Source of the DNA: Lunularia cruciata
Taxonomy: Eukaryota; Streptophyta; Marchantiopsida; Lunulariales; Lunulariaceae
Direction of reading: 5' to 3'
NCBI GenBank assembly: GCA_948567375.1
Contig: OX419762.1
Span: 47,349,034-47,413,033, forward strand
Length of the DNA: 64,000 nucleotides
The translations under genes were made by a program, and so were the position numbers. Shown piece after piece: positions 10,668-22,843 of the stretch; within the stretch, counting starts at the first letter, position 1; each line of letters begins with the position of its first letter. The notes beneath the pieces are model-generated. The model searched no databases, was not told the DNA's origin, and was given only the letters and a program-made list of their open reading frames with translations.

Positions 10668-12858
10668 TGTGGTGCCCACATTTTTTTCCTTCTGTTTTGT
10701 TAGCATTTTGAGGAAGAAGTGAGTGAGAAAGCCAAATTACAAAGAAAAGAATGGATGGATGTGTCTTTGGAGTAAACCCAAAGAAGTCGACTTCAGGTCG
10801 GAAAATGTAAGTACTCAAAAGGGAGGTACAAAGAGACAAGTCCAAAGATAATCCTCTCTGGATTGGGCAGCAAGGGCCAATACAAAGACAATGTAACAAC
10901 TTCTCTACATGGCAAGAAAGTACACTTCAAAAAATGGCGGAGGCAGAAGAAGCATGTTGTGATAGTGACAGGAAATGAACATGTAGAAGAAGAGGGAGTT
11001 GATTTTGAAATTGACTGAAGAATGATTGCACTTTGGAGTAATATAAAATTGCAATTGTACAAGGGGAAATCAAATATATCAAGTAGATATCTTGTCCTTC
11101 TAAGTAGTTGTCCTGCAATAATGCGTGTCAAGAAGCCAATTGAGAGTGAAATTTTCCGAAGTCCAAAAGGGGTTAGAGTGTTGCATCCAAGTGAGGGAAT
11201 AGTTTTCCAATGCCAAAGAACAAGAGAGCAAATCATGGCAAAGAAGGTCAAGAATGCCCTCACAGTAAGGAGCTTCACAATTTGGAGGTTAGGTGTCATA
11301 GCAAGGATTGAAGTCTTGAATAGACTATATATTACCTTTTTAGCATGGAAATGGAATTTCACTTTTCCAAGAGTCATGGCAAAGATAACTGCCAATAATT
11401 GTGCGAAAGGCCCTGAAGTTGAGGGGAAGAGACAAAATCCGGCTTGATGGATTGAGTAGGATTGGAGGTTAGTGTTGGGGAAGGACGTCAAAGAGCCAAC
11501 TAGGATCACCTTCTATCAAAAGTTTGATGCTGTAGACGAGATAGTGAAACTTTGCAATTCATTCTTTGCTCCATGTACAACTAATGGTTGCAAGGTGGAG
11601 TCCTATTGGGACCCAATTAAACAAAGCATCATAGGAACGATAATGGCTATGTTCAAACTTGAACGTACGACATATGTGAACATGCAGCAGGTGGTCTTCT
11701 TCCACCAAATGTTTGCAGGAGTGAAGGTGAACTAGGCAAAGTGCTTCCACCAACAAACAAGGCAGATGGTGGTCAATTGGAGAACTAATTTGCCTCCACA
11801 TTATTTTGCACCATTTGCAGCATATTTCTACTTTGGGTTGAATTTGCTGACAGCGGAGGAGAGGTGTTGCATGGTGTTACATTTCCATCCTGATCTCTAA
11901 TGAGAAGCGGATGAAGAAGAACAACACTACATGGCACACCTACAAGCCAGTGATGATCATTTCCTTAAAATAGGACAGCAGGAGATGGAAGAAGTCAAAA
12001 GTCCAAGGAAGAAGAAGTGGACTAAACCTGAAGAAGAAGAGTTGCCTCTAGCACAATGGAAGAACCAAAGACTCCTTATGTGGGGTAAGAAGGCGGTGAA
12101 AGAAGAGTCGTTGGAAACCAAGTCTGAAGAGGAGGCAGAGTCCAGAAGAGAAGACTCAAAAGAAGCAAAGCTCACATTACAAAGTGGAGAATCTGGAAGT
12201 GAGAGTGAGGGTGAAGAAGAAGTTCAATTATCGTTCAAAGCGGGAGAAGATGAAGACTTTCATGCAATGGTTGACTGAATGGAGGGAAGTGCTAATCCCT
12301 ATGTAGCCATGGTCATGGAAGGGATAGAGACCGAGCAAAAGAAAGAAGACCCTACAGGTCCATGTTCAGCTGGTAAGGAAGAAGGAAGCTCGGATGCAGT
12401 ATTGCTGAAAGTATGAAGATTGAGACTTAGGAGCCGGTGGAAGAGATGAAGTACAAAGAAGGGGCTGAAGATGAAGAAGACTTTGGAGGAGTACAATATT
12501 TACAATTGATGCAAGTTGTGACTCCATTGTTGGAGCTATTGAAAGAGCAACATAAGGTAATTTTGCAATCTTGCATGAAGGCAAAGAATGAGTTGCAAGT
12601 GGTGAAGTATTTGGTGGTGGAGGTGAAGGGATTGCAAGAACAAGTAACTTGAAGTGAAGAATAAGTTGAAGAGCTTTGGGTAGATACAGTCTTAAAGAAG
12701 AAGACTTTTGAGAAGTTGCAAGAGAGTTTTGAGTTGAGAGGGAGAGAAATGCAATGTCAAGCCAAAGAGTTGAAGGAGCATATGATGTTGCTGACAAAGA
12801 TGAAAGAGGAAGTTAGTGAGGCACGGGTCAAAAGTATTCATGTGAAAGTGATGGCAAC
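10668..12858 (+). mobile_element. truncated long LTR, 5' 2.2 kb
   Basis: It begins TGTGGTGCCCACATTTTTTT at 10668 and follows the same plan as the long LTR at 41150: a U3 of about 370 bp, an AATATAAAAT TATA-like box at about 11040, then the coding region. It stops abruptly at 12858 inside the coiled coil, where the 5' LTR of element A begins. The missing 3' part does not reappear on the other side of element A at 28144. Confidence 0.8.
11120..12858 (+). pseudogene. LTR-encoded protein, truncated copy
   Basis: From ATG 11120 the product begins MRVKKPIESEIF and continues through the Trp-rich globular region (YITFLAWKWNFTF). Stops at 11445, 11733 and 12276 lie in one frame, and a frame change precedes 12437-12652. 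The coiled coil is cut at 12858 at ...KSIHVKVMAT. An acidic stretch (TLQSGESGSESEGEEE) lies near 12175-12220. It is of the 41602 type. Confidence 0.7.
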
Positions 12859-13244
12859 TGTGGTGCCCACATTTTTTGTTTTTTTCAAAATAAAGGAGAA
12901 GAAGTGTATAGAGAAGTCGGATTGCGCCTATATGGCCAAAGAAGGCGAAGAAAATTGTCTTTGGGATGAAACTCAAAGTAAAGTGACTTTGGGTCATAAG
13001 GCGAAGTACTCGGAAGTGCTCTGTCAGCATACAATACAAAGTAGATTGTCTTTGGATCAGGGGGAGCTCAACCCAAGGCGAAGACAATCTAACAACCTTT
13101 TGTCGGGGCGAGAAATTCAAGAAGGGGCCGTTTCAAAATTGGCGGCTCATACGCACGAAGGTTGATTGACAATGATAGGTGCATGCCGGAGGTGTGATTT
13201 CTCAGTAGAAACTCAAAGTGACGGAAGACAAAGAAGTGCAACTC

Positions 13245-13251
13245 TATAAAA
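13245..13251 (+). promoter_or_regulatory. LTR TATA box (5' LTR of A)
   Basis: TATAAAA sits in the context GCAACTCTATAAAAATTG. The same box occurs in the 3' LTR at 22844 and in solo LTR S5 at 50021. In all three the ATG of the LTR-encoded protein begins exactly 27 bases after the first T. Transcription from a plant TATA box usually starts 25-35 bases downstream, so the RNA would begin at or around that ATG. Confidence 0.6.
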
Positions 13252-13271
13252 ATTGAAACTGCAACGACAAA

Positions 13272-15832
13272 ATGTCAAGCAATTTTCCTTTGCCGTTGAG
13301 GAGTCGTCTTGCAGGTGATTGGGGAAAGGGAAATAAAGTTGGACTCGGGTTAGTGCGCAAGGGAGAAGTCGCAAGAGAGAAATCGAGAGACAATAAGAAA
13401 GTAGAAGAGATGGGAGGAGGGAAGAAGAACTCCAAATTCGCAGTGAGAAATCATGCAATTCGGAGATTAGATGTAGTAGCGAGGATCGAAGTCTTGAGCC
13501 GACTTTGGATCACCTTTCTGGCATGGAACTGGAACGTAAGTTTTCCAGGATTCATGACAGAAATCATCGAGAGTAAGTGTCTCGATGGTCTTGAGGAAGA
13601 AGGGAAGAGAGGAAATCCGGCTCGCTGGACAGAGTCGAATTGGAGACTCGTACTCGGGAAGGAGGCGGGTTCGGAGCAGGGAGCCATGTTCTTGGGGAAA
13701 GGAGAGATAGCCCAAGAAACGCCGGAGGTGAGAGATGCCTTCTCGTCGAAGAGAACGAAGAATGGGTACAAGGTAGAAAGTTACAAAGATCCTGTCAAGA
13801 GAGGAATTGTGAGTGCTTTGATGGCAATCCTGAAGCCGGAGAGAACAACTTATGTGATGAAACATCAAGCGGTGTTCTTTCACAAATTTTTTGCAGGAGA
13901 ATCAATTAATTGGGCGAGGTGTTTTCACGGGAGAACGAGGCAAATGGTGTGGAATCTGCGAGATAAGTCACCTCCACATTACATTGTGCCATTTGCGGCA
14001 CACTTCTACCTCGGGCTCAATTTGCTGACCTCGGCGGAGCAAAATCGGATGGTGTCGCACTTCCATCCGGATGTGCAAAAGGAAGTTGATGTCGAGGAGC
14101 AGCAATACATTCTCTAAATCCGGAGCACAAATGACTACTACGTGAAGACAAGGAAAAATGTGGAGGTCGTAGTAAGTACCCCGACAAAGAAGAGAACTCG
14201 GCAAGCAAAAGCCAAAGAAAACAAGAAACCTCGGAAGATGCAGAAAAATAACCCGAGGTGAGGAATGGTGGTGATTGAGTCAGAAGATGAAGACTCAGAA
14301 GGCAAGGCCAAGCTCAAGACGGAGGACTTGAAACATGAGGAGGAACCTGAGCTGACACTGCAGAGTGGAGATACTAGCAGTGACAGTGAAGACGGTGGAG
14401 AAATGACCTCGGCGCCAGCGGCTGAAGAATACGAAGAAGAAGTAGAAGCCGAAGACAATGCGGCGTTGGAAGACGAAGTACCAGTGCTCGAGGAGAAGAA
14501 GATCGCAATACAGCAAGGAGTTCGCTCGAGACGTAAGGCAAAGTGTGAGGCGGAGCCAAGTAGAGTGAAGGAAGAGGCAGAAGACAGCTCGGGTAGTGAG
14601 GCATCAATCCTGATACGAAGACTTCAGAGAAGAAGGCGCGTATCAGGAGAACACAAGGAGAAACAAGAAATTACTCCGCGGGAGGAAGAAGTTGCCAGTG
14701 AGGGAGTAGAGTACCTGCGAAAGGTAGTGTGCCCGCTGTTGGTGAAGTTGGAGCAGAAGAAGAAGGAGATGTAGTCAACTTGTCTAGAAGTAAAGACTGT
14801 ATTGCAGGTGGTAGCAAGATTAGAAGAGGAGAACTCGGAGTTGAAGAGGCGTATGACCCGAGGTGAGAAGGAGAGAGAAGTACTGCGAGCGGAAGCAATA
14901 GAGAGAAGTCAGGTAATCAAAGACCTGAAGAGAGAAATGAGCTATCGAGAGGATCTTGCAAGGAAGAGTGACATCGCAAGGGAGAGACAGGTAGTGGAGC
15001 ATGAAATCTTGAAGCAACAGTTCGCTGATTCTAGAGTAGAGCTTATCCATGCTATGGCGAGGGTAGCATCGAAGGAACAAGAGCTGGATCGAGTGATGGA
15101 GAGTATGGAGGAGAAGAAGCAACTCTGGCAAAGAGAGTTGTCTGTGCGGTATAGAGAAGAAGAGAGATTACAAGAATTACTTTGTAATCAGGAAGAGAAA
15201 GTTGTACAGAAGGAGAAAGAGAAGGAAGCGGTGAAAGCCGAGTTCAAGGAAGAGTTGGCAATGTATAGAGAGGAATGGCTTGCAGATCGGGAACAAGAAC
15301 AAAAGACAAGATTGGAGCCATTGAAGGAGATAGTCCTCAGAGTGAATGCAATGTTAAGTACAAAAGCCAACGTTCAAATTGAAGAAGTGCGACTGCCGAG
15401 TTGAAGTTGTTGGTGCAGGAGACGAGGCGAAGATAAGTGAAGGACACGGAGATGAATGCCTTGTTAATAAAACTAAGAACTCGTGTAGATAGAAAGGTGT
15501 TAGAAGTAGAGGATAACATTTCAATTAGATTAGACTTAGTGAAAATAGAGTTAGAAAAGCTTCGGAAAGATGTTAAGGCAAAACCCGAAGTAGATACCAT
15601 AGGAATCCAAATGCCTTCGGAGTTGCACTCAGAGACATTAGAGAAGAGTAGGTCGAAGGATGAAGAGTTAGATAGATTACCCACTAGTGCAATTTCAGAT
15701 CAGGAAAGAGAATTGCTGGATCTGGTCAAAGAAGTAGGAGATGTGAAACCCGAGGAAAATGTAGTAGGAAGTAAGATTACTTCGGGTTTGGGTTTGAAAG
15801 CCGAAGAAAAAGTAGACATCGGATCGGAGTAG
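13272..15832 (+). pseudogene. LTR-encoded protein, 5' LTR copy of A
   Basis: The product begins MSSNFPLPLRSRLAGD and follows the intact copy at 22871 throughout. Lesions are three stops (14115 TAA, 14259 TGA, 14772 TAG, each a C-to-T change of a Gln or Arg codon) and a one-base deletion near 15390. It ends EEKVDIGSE at 15832. The globular region (13440-14090) is unbroken. An acidic stretch (14270-14480), basic cluster (14520-14650) and coiled coil (about 14700-15590) follow. Confidence 0.8.
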
Positions 15833-16300
15833 TAACCGATTTGAGATTTGAAGGGGCAGATATGAAGAGGTGCATTGTCATTTCGGATCTGCAGGTTAGA
15901 ACAATTGTTGTAGAACGGTATAGTTGTTAGAACTGTCGATTGTTCACTCCTTAAGAGTGGCATTTGTAGGAAAATGTTGTTCAATGCTCATTATTTCTGA
16001 GAATAGATATAGCAAAGTGCTGTGAAGCAGTGCTCGTAGCTTGAGCTTGATTCCGAGTATCAATTTCGCAATTGTGTTTGTGAGTGTTTGGAGAAATTTG
16101 AAGTGCAAGTCAGAGTGCTTGTTGGATGTTGGATTCCACAGCCTTGATCTTCATTTTGTGTGTTTGTGTGTTTGTAAGAAGAACTACATGTTACTGTTTG
16201 ACTTTGTATTTGACCAATTCTGACTCATATCTCTGCGGGAACGAACTTTACTTACCCGATTACCGCAAAAGTGATATTTGCCGGGTTGTCACATGATTTT

Positions 16301-16318
16301 TGGCGCCGCTGTCGGGGA
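16301..16318 (+). promoter_or_regulatory. primer-binding site, tRNA-Asp type
   Basis: TGGCGCCGCTGTCGGGGA follows the LTR end by seven bases (TGATTTT). It matches the complement of the 3' end of plant tRNA-Asp (TGGCGCCGTTGCCGGGGA) at 16 of 18 positions; that match is the known primer of Athila-type elements. Minus-strand DNA synthesis would start here. Confidence 0.85.
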
Positions 16319-16381
16319 TACAAATCTCGGAAGTGGAAAAATACAAAGCCAAATTGGAAACTGGGTATCAATGCAATATGA

Positions 16382-18640
16382 ATGTCTGCATTGAAAGAAC
16401 AACGGGAAGAGAGAGCTCAAAGACGAGCACTTCAGCATGAAGAAGACAAACGTCTGAACGTCCCATCCATCGTTGACGAGACTGAATGAGAGGCGTTGGA
16501 ATTTCAACTCCTTCATGAAGTGCAAGAAGCCCTATGAGAACTTGACCACAAGAAACGCAAAGGCGGTTGGCAAGGCTACTTTGCATCTCCTTCTTCTTCC
16601 AAGAAGAAGAAAGAATTGAGTGGGCAAACATATGCATTGCGGCCCAGTACACCAACTTCCCCTAGAGCTGTAAAGGAAGTTGTTTCCTTGAAGACCTTTG
16701 TTCGAGAAAAGACAGCACGAACAGTTACTGAAGACGAGTGTCAATATCTTCTACAAATGATTCCTCGGTTGTCTTGAAGGAATTTTGAAGAACCCATCGA
16801 AGGTGTTGATCCTGAATCTTCCACTTGGGTTGAAGTTGACACCCTCACAGCAGAAATTGTTGAAGAAGACCCTACTTTGAATTTGACAAATTGGAATCCC
16901 TGGGCTGACAATACGGCGTCAATTCCAGCCAATCCTTCCGTTCCGTCAAGTTCCACATTACCTCAACCGATCCCAGTGCATCAAACGATGACTTTGCTCC
17001 CTATCACCCGATACGCCTATCAGAAGTATAAGGGGACAAAACAAGATGAAGACCCCGATGAATTCATTGAAGAATTCAAAGTCATCTCCTTTGCTAACAA
17101 GAAGCATGACTCGGTGGATAGACTAAGAATTTTCCCAAGTCTGCTCCGCAAGAAAGCTCGGAGCTGGTACACCCATGTGACTCAAAAGAAGTTTGTACCA
17201 TTGGACTGGGCGGACTTGAGAAACAACTTCTTGGAACGATTCCAGGAGGTTGACTACGATACGAGTGTCTTTGCGGCACTCAACAATTTGGACCGGGGCA
17301 AGAAGGAGAAGTTGAGAGACTACTATGAGAGGTTCATGGCATTACTGAACAGAGTTCCCAAGCAATCGGGGGTGGTGGGATACTCCGATGCCCAAGCCAT
17401 TACCTGGTTCCTTGGGGGCCTTTCACCAGAGATATGAATCTTTTCCAGGGAGAGGAACGTAACTTCCCTGGACAAAGTACTCAAACATGTCGCTCGTTAT
17501 GAAGCAGCCCACTCTCACTCTGCCGGTAACTGGAGAAATCGGGAGAAGAAGTGCAAGAAGCCCAGAAGGAGAGCTTCATGCAGCACCTCCCCTTCTTTGA
17601 ACAAATCCTCTATGTCTTCAAGCTCTTCTTTGGAATCCGAAGAAGAATCAAAGCCAAGACGAGTCAGAAGACATGGAGGCAAGAAACCAATGAATCTTCC
17701 AGCCAAGAGTATACATAAGGCGGATACAAAGCTGGATGCCCTCATCAAGGAGTTTTCGGATTTCAAGATCCAGATGATTGGAGCTAAGGACCAAAGAAAG
17801 GCCCCAACATTTGGACGATCTAATGTGTGGTGCACCGCATGTGGCAAATCCGGCCACGCCAACACAGAATGCAATACTTGTAATGCATTCCCGGTGCATC
17901 AAATTGATTGGGTTCCGGGATGGAATCAAGACAAGGACGAAGAGGCGGTGTACCAAACTCAGGAGGTACAGCCTCAACCGAGCACATCGTATCAAGGTCC
18001 AAGGTTTGGACCCAGGGAGTATAACCCCAATGCTCCTCCGCAAAGACCACCAATGAGCAACCAAAATTGCCCTCAGAATGTTGCACCCGGAGCTTGTTAT
18101 AATTGTGGCTCGATGGGACATTGGTCTCCAAATTGTCCCGAGCCAAGAAGGCAAATTGGGTACGTTCCCCTATGTGGAAATTGTAAAGGATCGGGGCATA
18201 CGGGCAACCAATGCCCTCACCCACCAAACCCAAAGCCGCCGATAAAATATGTACAGACCCCCGCTGAGCGTGCAACACTTCAGCCAAAGGGGGATACGAA
18301 TGTAAATTGTATTACGCTTGAGGAAGAAAGACCTCAAGAAGGGAATCCGGCCTCAGAAGGAGAATGGCCAGACCTTGAAGGTTTGAAAGTTGAGACATGC
18401 TCCAGCAAGAAGAAGCGTGATCCCGAAGAACAGAGTACAACCTCATCGTCTTCCTGAAAGGCGAAGAGACAACGCCCAAAAGCCATTCTTTCGGCCAAGG
18501 AGGAAAAGATCCTCGCAAAAGCTAAAGCTAAAGCCTTGCAGAAAGAATTAACGGAGGCATTACTCAAGACTCGGGAACTGAGTTTGGAAGAAGAGACGAA
18601 GACGAAGTCTCCAATTTTTCCGGCGGACATCTAATCCGAA
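16382..18640 (+). pseudogene. gag: gag polyprotein of element A
   Basis: From ATG 16382 (MSALKEQREERAQRR) one frame runs through gag into protease. The capsid region (about 16960-17440) includes YKGTKQDEDPDEFIEEFKV, RSWYTHV, DWADLRNNFLERFQ and LRDYYERFMALL. Three CCHC knuckles of spacing C-x2-C-x4-H-x4-C follow, at 17831-17872, 18094-18135 and 18173-18214, all residues intact; they would bind genomic RNA. In-frame stops lie at 16487, 16535, 16775, 17435, 18455 and 18632; most are CGA-to-TGA type changes. There are no indels. The protein would form the particle. Confidence 0.85.
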
Positions 18641-19760
18641 GTAAAGGGTCTGATCCAAGCCGAGGTGGGCCAACCCGAGGAAGCTCGGGTTAAGGCCATC
18701 AGCAAGCCCGTCACCATTTTGAAGCATCCCGAAGTCAAGAGGGAACATGGAGAGTCCTCGGACCCAAAGCCAAAGACAAAGACGGTCAAATTGGGAGGAG
18801 TTCCCCAATATGATATTGTAGCCGATTTGGCCACCACAAATGCCAATGTTACATTTAAGCAATTGTGGGAAGATAACAAGCTGTACAAGAGACAACTTAA
18901 TTTGGCCCTCAAGAAGGTGAGGTTGATGTCAAAGAAGGACCTGCCTGCTATCTATCGTATTGAACAAGAAGATTTGGGATCTCCCGAGGAGATTGCAAGG
19001 TGCATGATCACATCGATACCCATTGACTCTGGGTCCGGTGTGAATGCCATGACCGAAGATACTGCGAATTGACTCGGGTATCATACGTTTGAACCAACAC
19101 CCCGAGTTTTGAAGTTTGCAGACCAAACCAGGAGACGGCCCTTAGGCATGCTGTCAAACATTACCACGATCATTGGAGGGGTACCCTTCAAGTTGAATTA
19201 CATCGTGTTGCGGCCAGTGACAAAAACTGGTTACCCTCTGTTGATCGGAAGACCCTGGTTGTATAGTGCCCAAGTTGTAGTGGATTGGCATCAGCAGAAG
19301 TTAAGATTCAAGGACATTTCGTCCAAAGATCAGAATCTGGTGATTGTGAGTTGGACAAAGGTTCCCCATCTCGGGGAAACAAGTTTGTTAGAAGAGGAGG
19401 ACGAGTCCAAAGACTCATCATCTTCGTCTTCAGACGAATCCAAAGAAGAAGTCCAAGTTAATTACTTGGAATGCTACGAGGTAGAGGTTGACAACGAAGA
19501 TCCATATAACCTCACCTCGGGTGAACCTGACTTGGAGGAACGGGGTTTGATGGCCGCTCGCCTTGAGATAAGCCGAGTAAGCCACGTTGAAGGAGTCATC
19601 AACCTCGATGACTGTCAAGAGGTGTTACTAACTGAAGGAAAAATTTTAAAAATCTTAAAGACAGTTACTTCGGAGGAGTTGGCAGGATACACTGCCCTGT
19701 TTATAGAGTTCCAGGATGTATTCACCTGGTCGATTGATCAAATGCCGGGTTTTTCCACGA
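18641..19760 (+). pseudogene. aspartic protease region of element A
   Basis: It continues in the gag frame. The active-site loop SIPIDSGSGVNAM (19013-19051) keeps the Asp-Ser-Gly triad. FADQTRRRPLG and PLLIGRPWLYSAQ (about 19230-19270) are the flap and C-terminal landmarks of Athila-type proteases. One stop lies at 19070. An acidic Ser-rich linker (19390-19450) leads to the RT. At about 19745-19755 a run of T has one extra base relative to element 2 and moves the downstream pol into another frame. Confidence 0.8.
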
Positions 19761-20590
19761 GAATTCGGAGAACACCGGATTGATTTGGTTGAAGGTGCAA
19801 TTCCGGTTTGGCAGCGACAATACCGCCTGAACCCGAAGTACTCGCTTTTGGTAAAAGATGAAATCGATAAGTACTTAGGGGCCGGAATCATCTTCCCTGT
19901 CTTAAGTAGTGAATGGGTCTCCCCCATTGTCATTGTCCCGAAGAAGAAAACAGGGAAGATCTGAGTGTGCCAAGACTTCCAAAAATTGAACGTAGTTACA
20001 AGGAAAGATCATCATCCCTTGCCTTTTATCGATACAATTTTAGATCAGGTAGCTGGGCATCCTTGTTATAGTTTTCTTGATGGATTTTCAAGGTACAATC
20101 AAGTATCTATGCGAGAAGAAGACAAGGATAAAACTACATTCACGACTGACTGGGGCACTTTTGCTTACAATCAAATGCCTTTTGGGTTGTGTAATGCTCT
20201 TGCTACTTTCCAACGGATGATGAATTCAATCTTCAAGGATTTCCTGCGCAAATTTGTGGAAGTTTTTATTGATGACTTTTGTGTGTTTGGGCAAAGAGAT
20301 GTACATATAGATTACCTTCGCCAAACGTTTGAAAGGTGTCGTTTTGCCGGCTTGTCATTACACCCGGAGAAATGCTTCTTTGCCATGAAGGAGGGAATTC
20401 TTCTGGGGCACCGAGTGTCAAGCCGAGGTATTGAAGTCGATGTTGAGAAGGTTAAGATAATCATAGCTTTGGAATCCCCGAAGAACCTCCGGGAGCTGAG
20501 AGCCTTCTTGGGACATGTCGGATATTATAGACGCTTCGTGTCAAACTATGCAGTGCTTGCTGCACCACTTACAAAGCTTCTGAAGAAATC
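19755..20590 (+). pseudogene. reverse transcriptase of element A
   Basis: Motifs in order: AGIIFPVLSSEWVSPIVIVP, CQDFQKLNVVTRKDHHPLPF, CYSFLDGFSRYNQV, TTFTTDWGTFAYNQMPFGLC, then the catalytic FIDDF at 20265-20279 with both Asp present, and GILLGHRVSSRGIEVD. A single stop (19962, TGA) interrupts it. The polymerase core is otherwise complete and is the least damaged enzyme domain in the window. It would copy the element RNA in the cytoplasmic particle. Confidence 0.88.
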
Positions 20591-21239
20591 CGAAGACTAT
20601 CTGTGGGAAGCACATCAAGAAGAAGCTTTCCAGGTGTTGAAGAAGAAACTGGTTGAAGCACTAGTCATGAGGGCCCCGAATTGGGACGTCCCTTTTCATG
20701 TGTATGTGGACACTTCGTCCATGGCCATCGAGGTTGTCTTAAGTCAGAAGGACGAGAAGAAGAAGGACTACCTAGTGTATTATGTCAGTCGACAACTTTC
20801 AGTTTCTGAAAAGAACTATTCGACGACTGAAAGAGAAGCACTCGGAATGATGTATGCCTGCAAGAAATTTCGTCATTATTTGTTGGGGTATGAGTTTGTC
20901 TTCTATGTTGACCATTATGCATTGCAACATCTGGTCAAGAAGGCAGATTTATCGGGACGAATTGCAAGATGGATCTTGTTATTACAAGAGTTCACGTATA
21001 CTGTACAAGTGAGGAAGGGAGCTTCGCATTCGAATGCGGACTTCCTGTCCTGGTTAGAAACTCAAGACCAGGAATGGGAAATTGACGATCGGTTCCCTGA
21101 CAAAGAGTTGTATCACCTATCAGCAATGAGAAGTACAAGGTATGCAGATGAATATAATTATCTGAATACTCTCCATTGCCCTGAGGGGATGGATCCGGAA
21201 CAGCGGGCAGTCTTTCTCAGGAAAATGGGGCCGTACTAG
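20591..21239 (+). pseudogene. RNase H of element A
   Basis: It is continuous with the RT. Catalytic landmarks are VYVDTSS (first Asp), TTEREALGMMYACKKF (Glu), YVDHYALQHL (second Asp) and ASHSNADFLSW near the end (third Asp). A linker follows to FLRKMGPY and the TAG stop at 21237, where the next codons (LKHNILFKMGEDEVL) continue in the same frame; Gln CAG to TAG is the likely change. Its role is removal of the RNA strand during reverse transcription. Confidence 0.85.
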
Positions 21240-21263
21240 CTTAAACACAACATTTTATTTAAG

Positions 21264-22447
21264 ATGGGCGAAGACGAAGTACTTCGGCGATGCTTGGAGT
21301 CATACGAAGTAGGAGGAGTAATTGAATCTTTACACTCCGAGGCATCGGGAGGACACTATGCTCTGAAGAATACGGTAAAGAAAATTCTTTCGGCAGGGTA
21401 TTGGTGGCCTACAATATACAAAGATGTACATGCTCATATCCGAAGCTATGATGCATGTCAGAGAACGGGGAAGCCGACAGCTACTTCTCAATGGCCTTTG
21501 AGACCAATTTTGCCTTTGGCCCCATTTGAGAAATGGGGGATTGATTTTGTGGGTCCCATTCAACCAGTGACCCGAGTCACAAGAAAGCACTACATTTTGG
21601 TTTGCATTGACTATGCTACCAAGATGGTTGAAGCGGAAGCAACTCGCAGAGATGATGCTGAAACTGTGGCGGAATTTTTCTTTCCAAACATCATCTCCCG
21701 ATATGGGTGTCCTCTGGAATTGGTCAGTGACCAAGGAGCACATTTTTTGAACTCGGTAATGGAGGCGTTAACCAAGTATTTTCAGATTAAACATCGGAAG
21801 ACGACTCCTTATAACCCAAAAGCAAATGGCTTAACGGAAAAAGCGAATGGGTTACTTTGTAAAATTTTGAATAAGGTGACTGTCAATTATGCCTATGACT
21901 GGGATACAAAATTACCAGCCACGTTGTGGGCATATCGAACGATAGAGAAGATTACAACCAAACAAGCCCCATGCTTCTTGACATATGGCTTGCATCCCAT
22001 ATTGCCAGTTGAATTTGAAGTTCCGACATATGGGGTTCTGTGCGAAGAAAAAATGTCGGAAGAGGAAAGTCAGGATCTTTGGATTCATCAACTGATGTGG
22101 TTAGAAGAGAAAAGATACGATGCAATGCAGACCATGAAAGACGTACAAGCACAAAGGAAAGTTAGGCACAATCAGAGAATCAAGCCTGTGACTGTACGAA
22201 AAGGGGATTTGGTTTTGTTATATGACAATCACCGAATATTTTTTCCAGGCAAGTTGCATTTGAGATGGATGGGTCCCTATTGAGTTCTTCATCTTTACGA
22301 AAATGGATCCATGCAACTCGTCGATTTGGAAGGTAATCCTTTTGCCACTTGAGTAAACAGGTGGAGAGTTCGGAGATATTGGACCATAGACTCGGAAGTT
22401 TCTAAGACACCCGAGGTCTATGTTCGCGGGGACGCTCACATTTGAGG
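21264..22447 (+). pseudogene. integrase of element A
   Basis: The N-terminal zinc domain has LHSEASGGHYALKN (both His). The Cys pair reads YDAC, where relative K at about 55700 has CDVC, so one Cys is lost. The core has GIDFVGP (Asp codon 21543), SDQGAHFLNS (Asp 21729) and GLTEKANG (Glu 21837), with exactly 35 residues between the last two, the canonical D,D-35-E. Stops at 21237 and 22281 bracket a 339-codon open stretch. The C-terminal region (LHLRWMGPY, then LYENGSMQLVDLEGNPF) runs to about 22447. No chromodomain is seen. Confidence 0.85.
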
Positions 22448-22456
22448 GAGGGGGTA
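22441..22456 (+). promoter_or_regulatory. polypurine tract of element A
   Basis: TTTGAGGGAGGGGGTA lies directly before the 3' LTR start TGTGGTGCCC. The same sequence in diverged form (TTTGAAGGAGGAGGTA) precedes the 3' LTR of element 2 on the minus strand. It primes plus-strand DNA synthesis. Confidence 0.8.
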
Positions 22457-22843
22457 TGTGGTGCCCACATTTTTTGTTTTTTCTCAAAATAAAGGAGAAG
22501 AGGTGTATAGAGAAGTCGGATTGTGCCTGTATGGCCGAAGAAGGCAAAGAAAATTGTCTTTGGGATGAAACCCAAAGTAAAGTGACTTTGGGTCATAAGG
22601 CGAAGTACTCGGAAGTGCTCTGTCAGCATACAATACAAAGTAAATTGTCTTCGGATCGGGGGGAGCTCAACCCGAGGCAAAGACAGTCTAACAACCTTTT
22701 GTCGGGGCGAGAAATTCAAGAAGGTGCCGTTTCAAAACTGACGGCTCATACGCGCGAAGGTTGATTGACAATGATAGGTGCATGCAGGAGGTGTGATTTC
22801 TTGGTAGAAACTCGAAGTGACGGAAGACGAAGAAGTGCAACTC

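Larger units (their letters stand above)
12859..16293 (+). repeat. 5' LTR of element A (3435 bp)
   Basis: It runs from TGTGGTGCCCACATTTTTTG to GCCGGGTTGTCACA, immediately before the PBS spacer TGATTTT. It lacks about 345 bp of U5 near 16165 that is present in the 3' LTR (27675-28020) and in solo LTR 49640-53413. Otherwise the two LTRs are closely similar. U3 up to the TATA box is about 385 bp; the rest is mostly coding. Confidence 0.9.

Noticed and set aside
10793-11509. A 238-codon open frame on the minus strand
   Set aside because: It is the antisense shadow of the LTR-encoded protein on the plus strand (11022-11447) and has no motif of its own. Similar antisense frames at 12366-12797 and 23737-24267 were dropped for the same reason.
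12859-16293. The LTR ORF as a captured host gene in a single element
   Set aside because: The same protein is found in many LTRs of two subfamilies and different ages, always at the same place. It belongs to the family and was not a local capture.
19740-19760. Possible programmed frameshift between protease and RT in element A at a run of T
   Set aside because: Element 2 reads straight through the equivalent point in one frame (about 45110-45330), and element A has one extra base in the T run. A simple insertion explains it.
22284-22456. A possible env-like gene between integrase and the 3' LTR, as in some Athila elements
   Set aside because: Only about 170 bases separate the end of the integrase core from the purine tract, and these read as the integrase C-terminus. 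There is no room for an env-like frame in A or in element 2.
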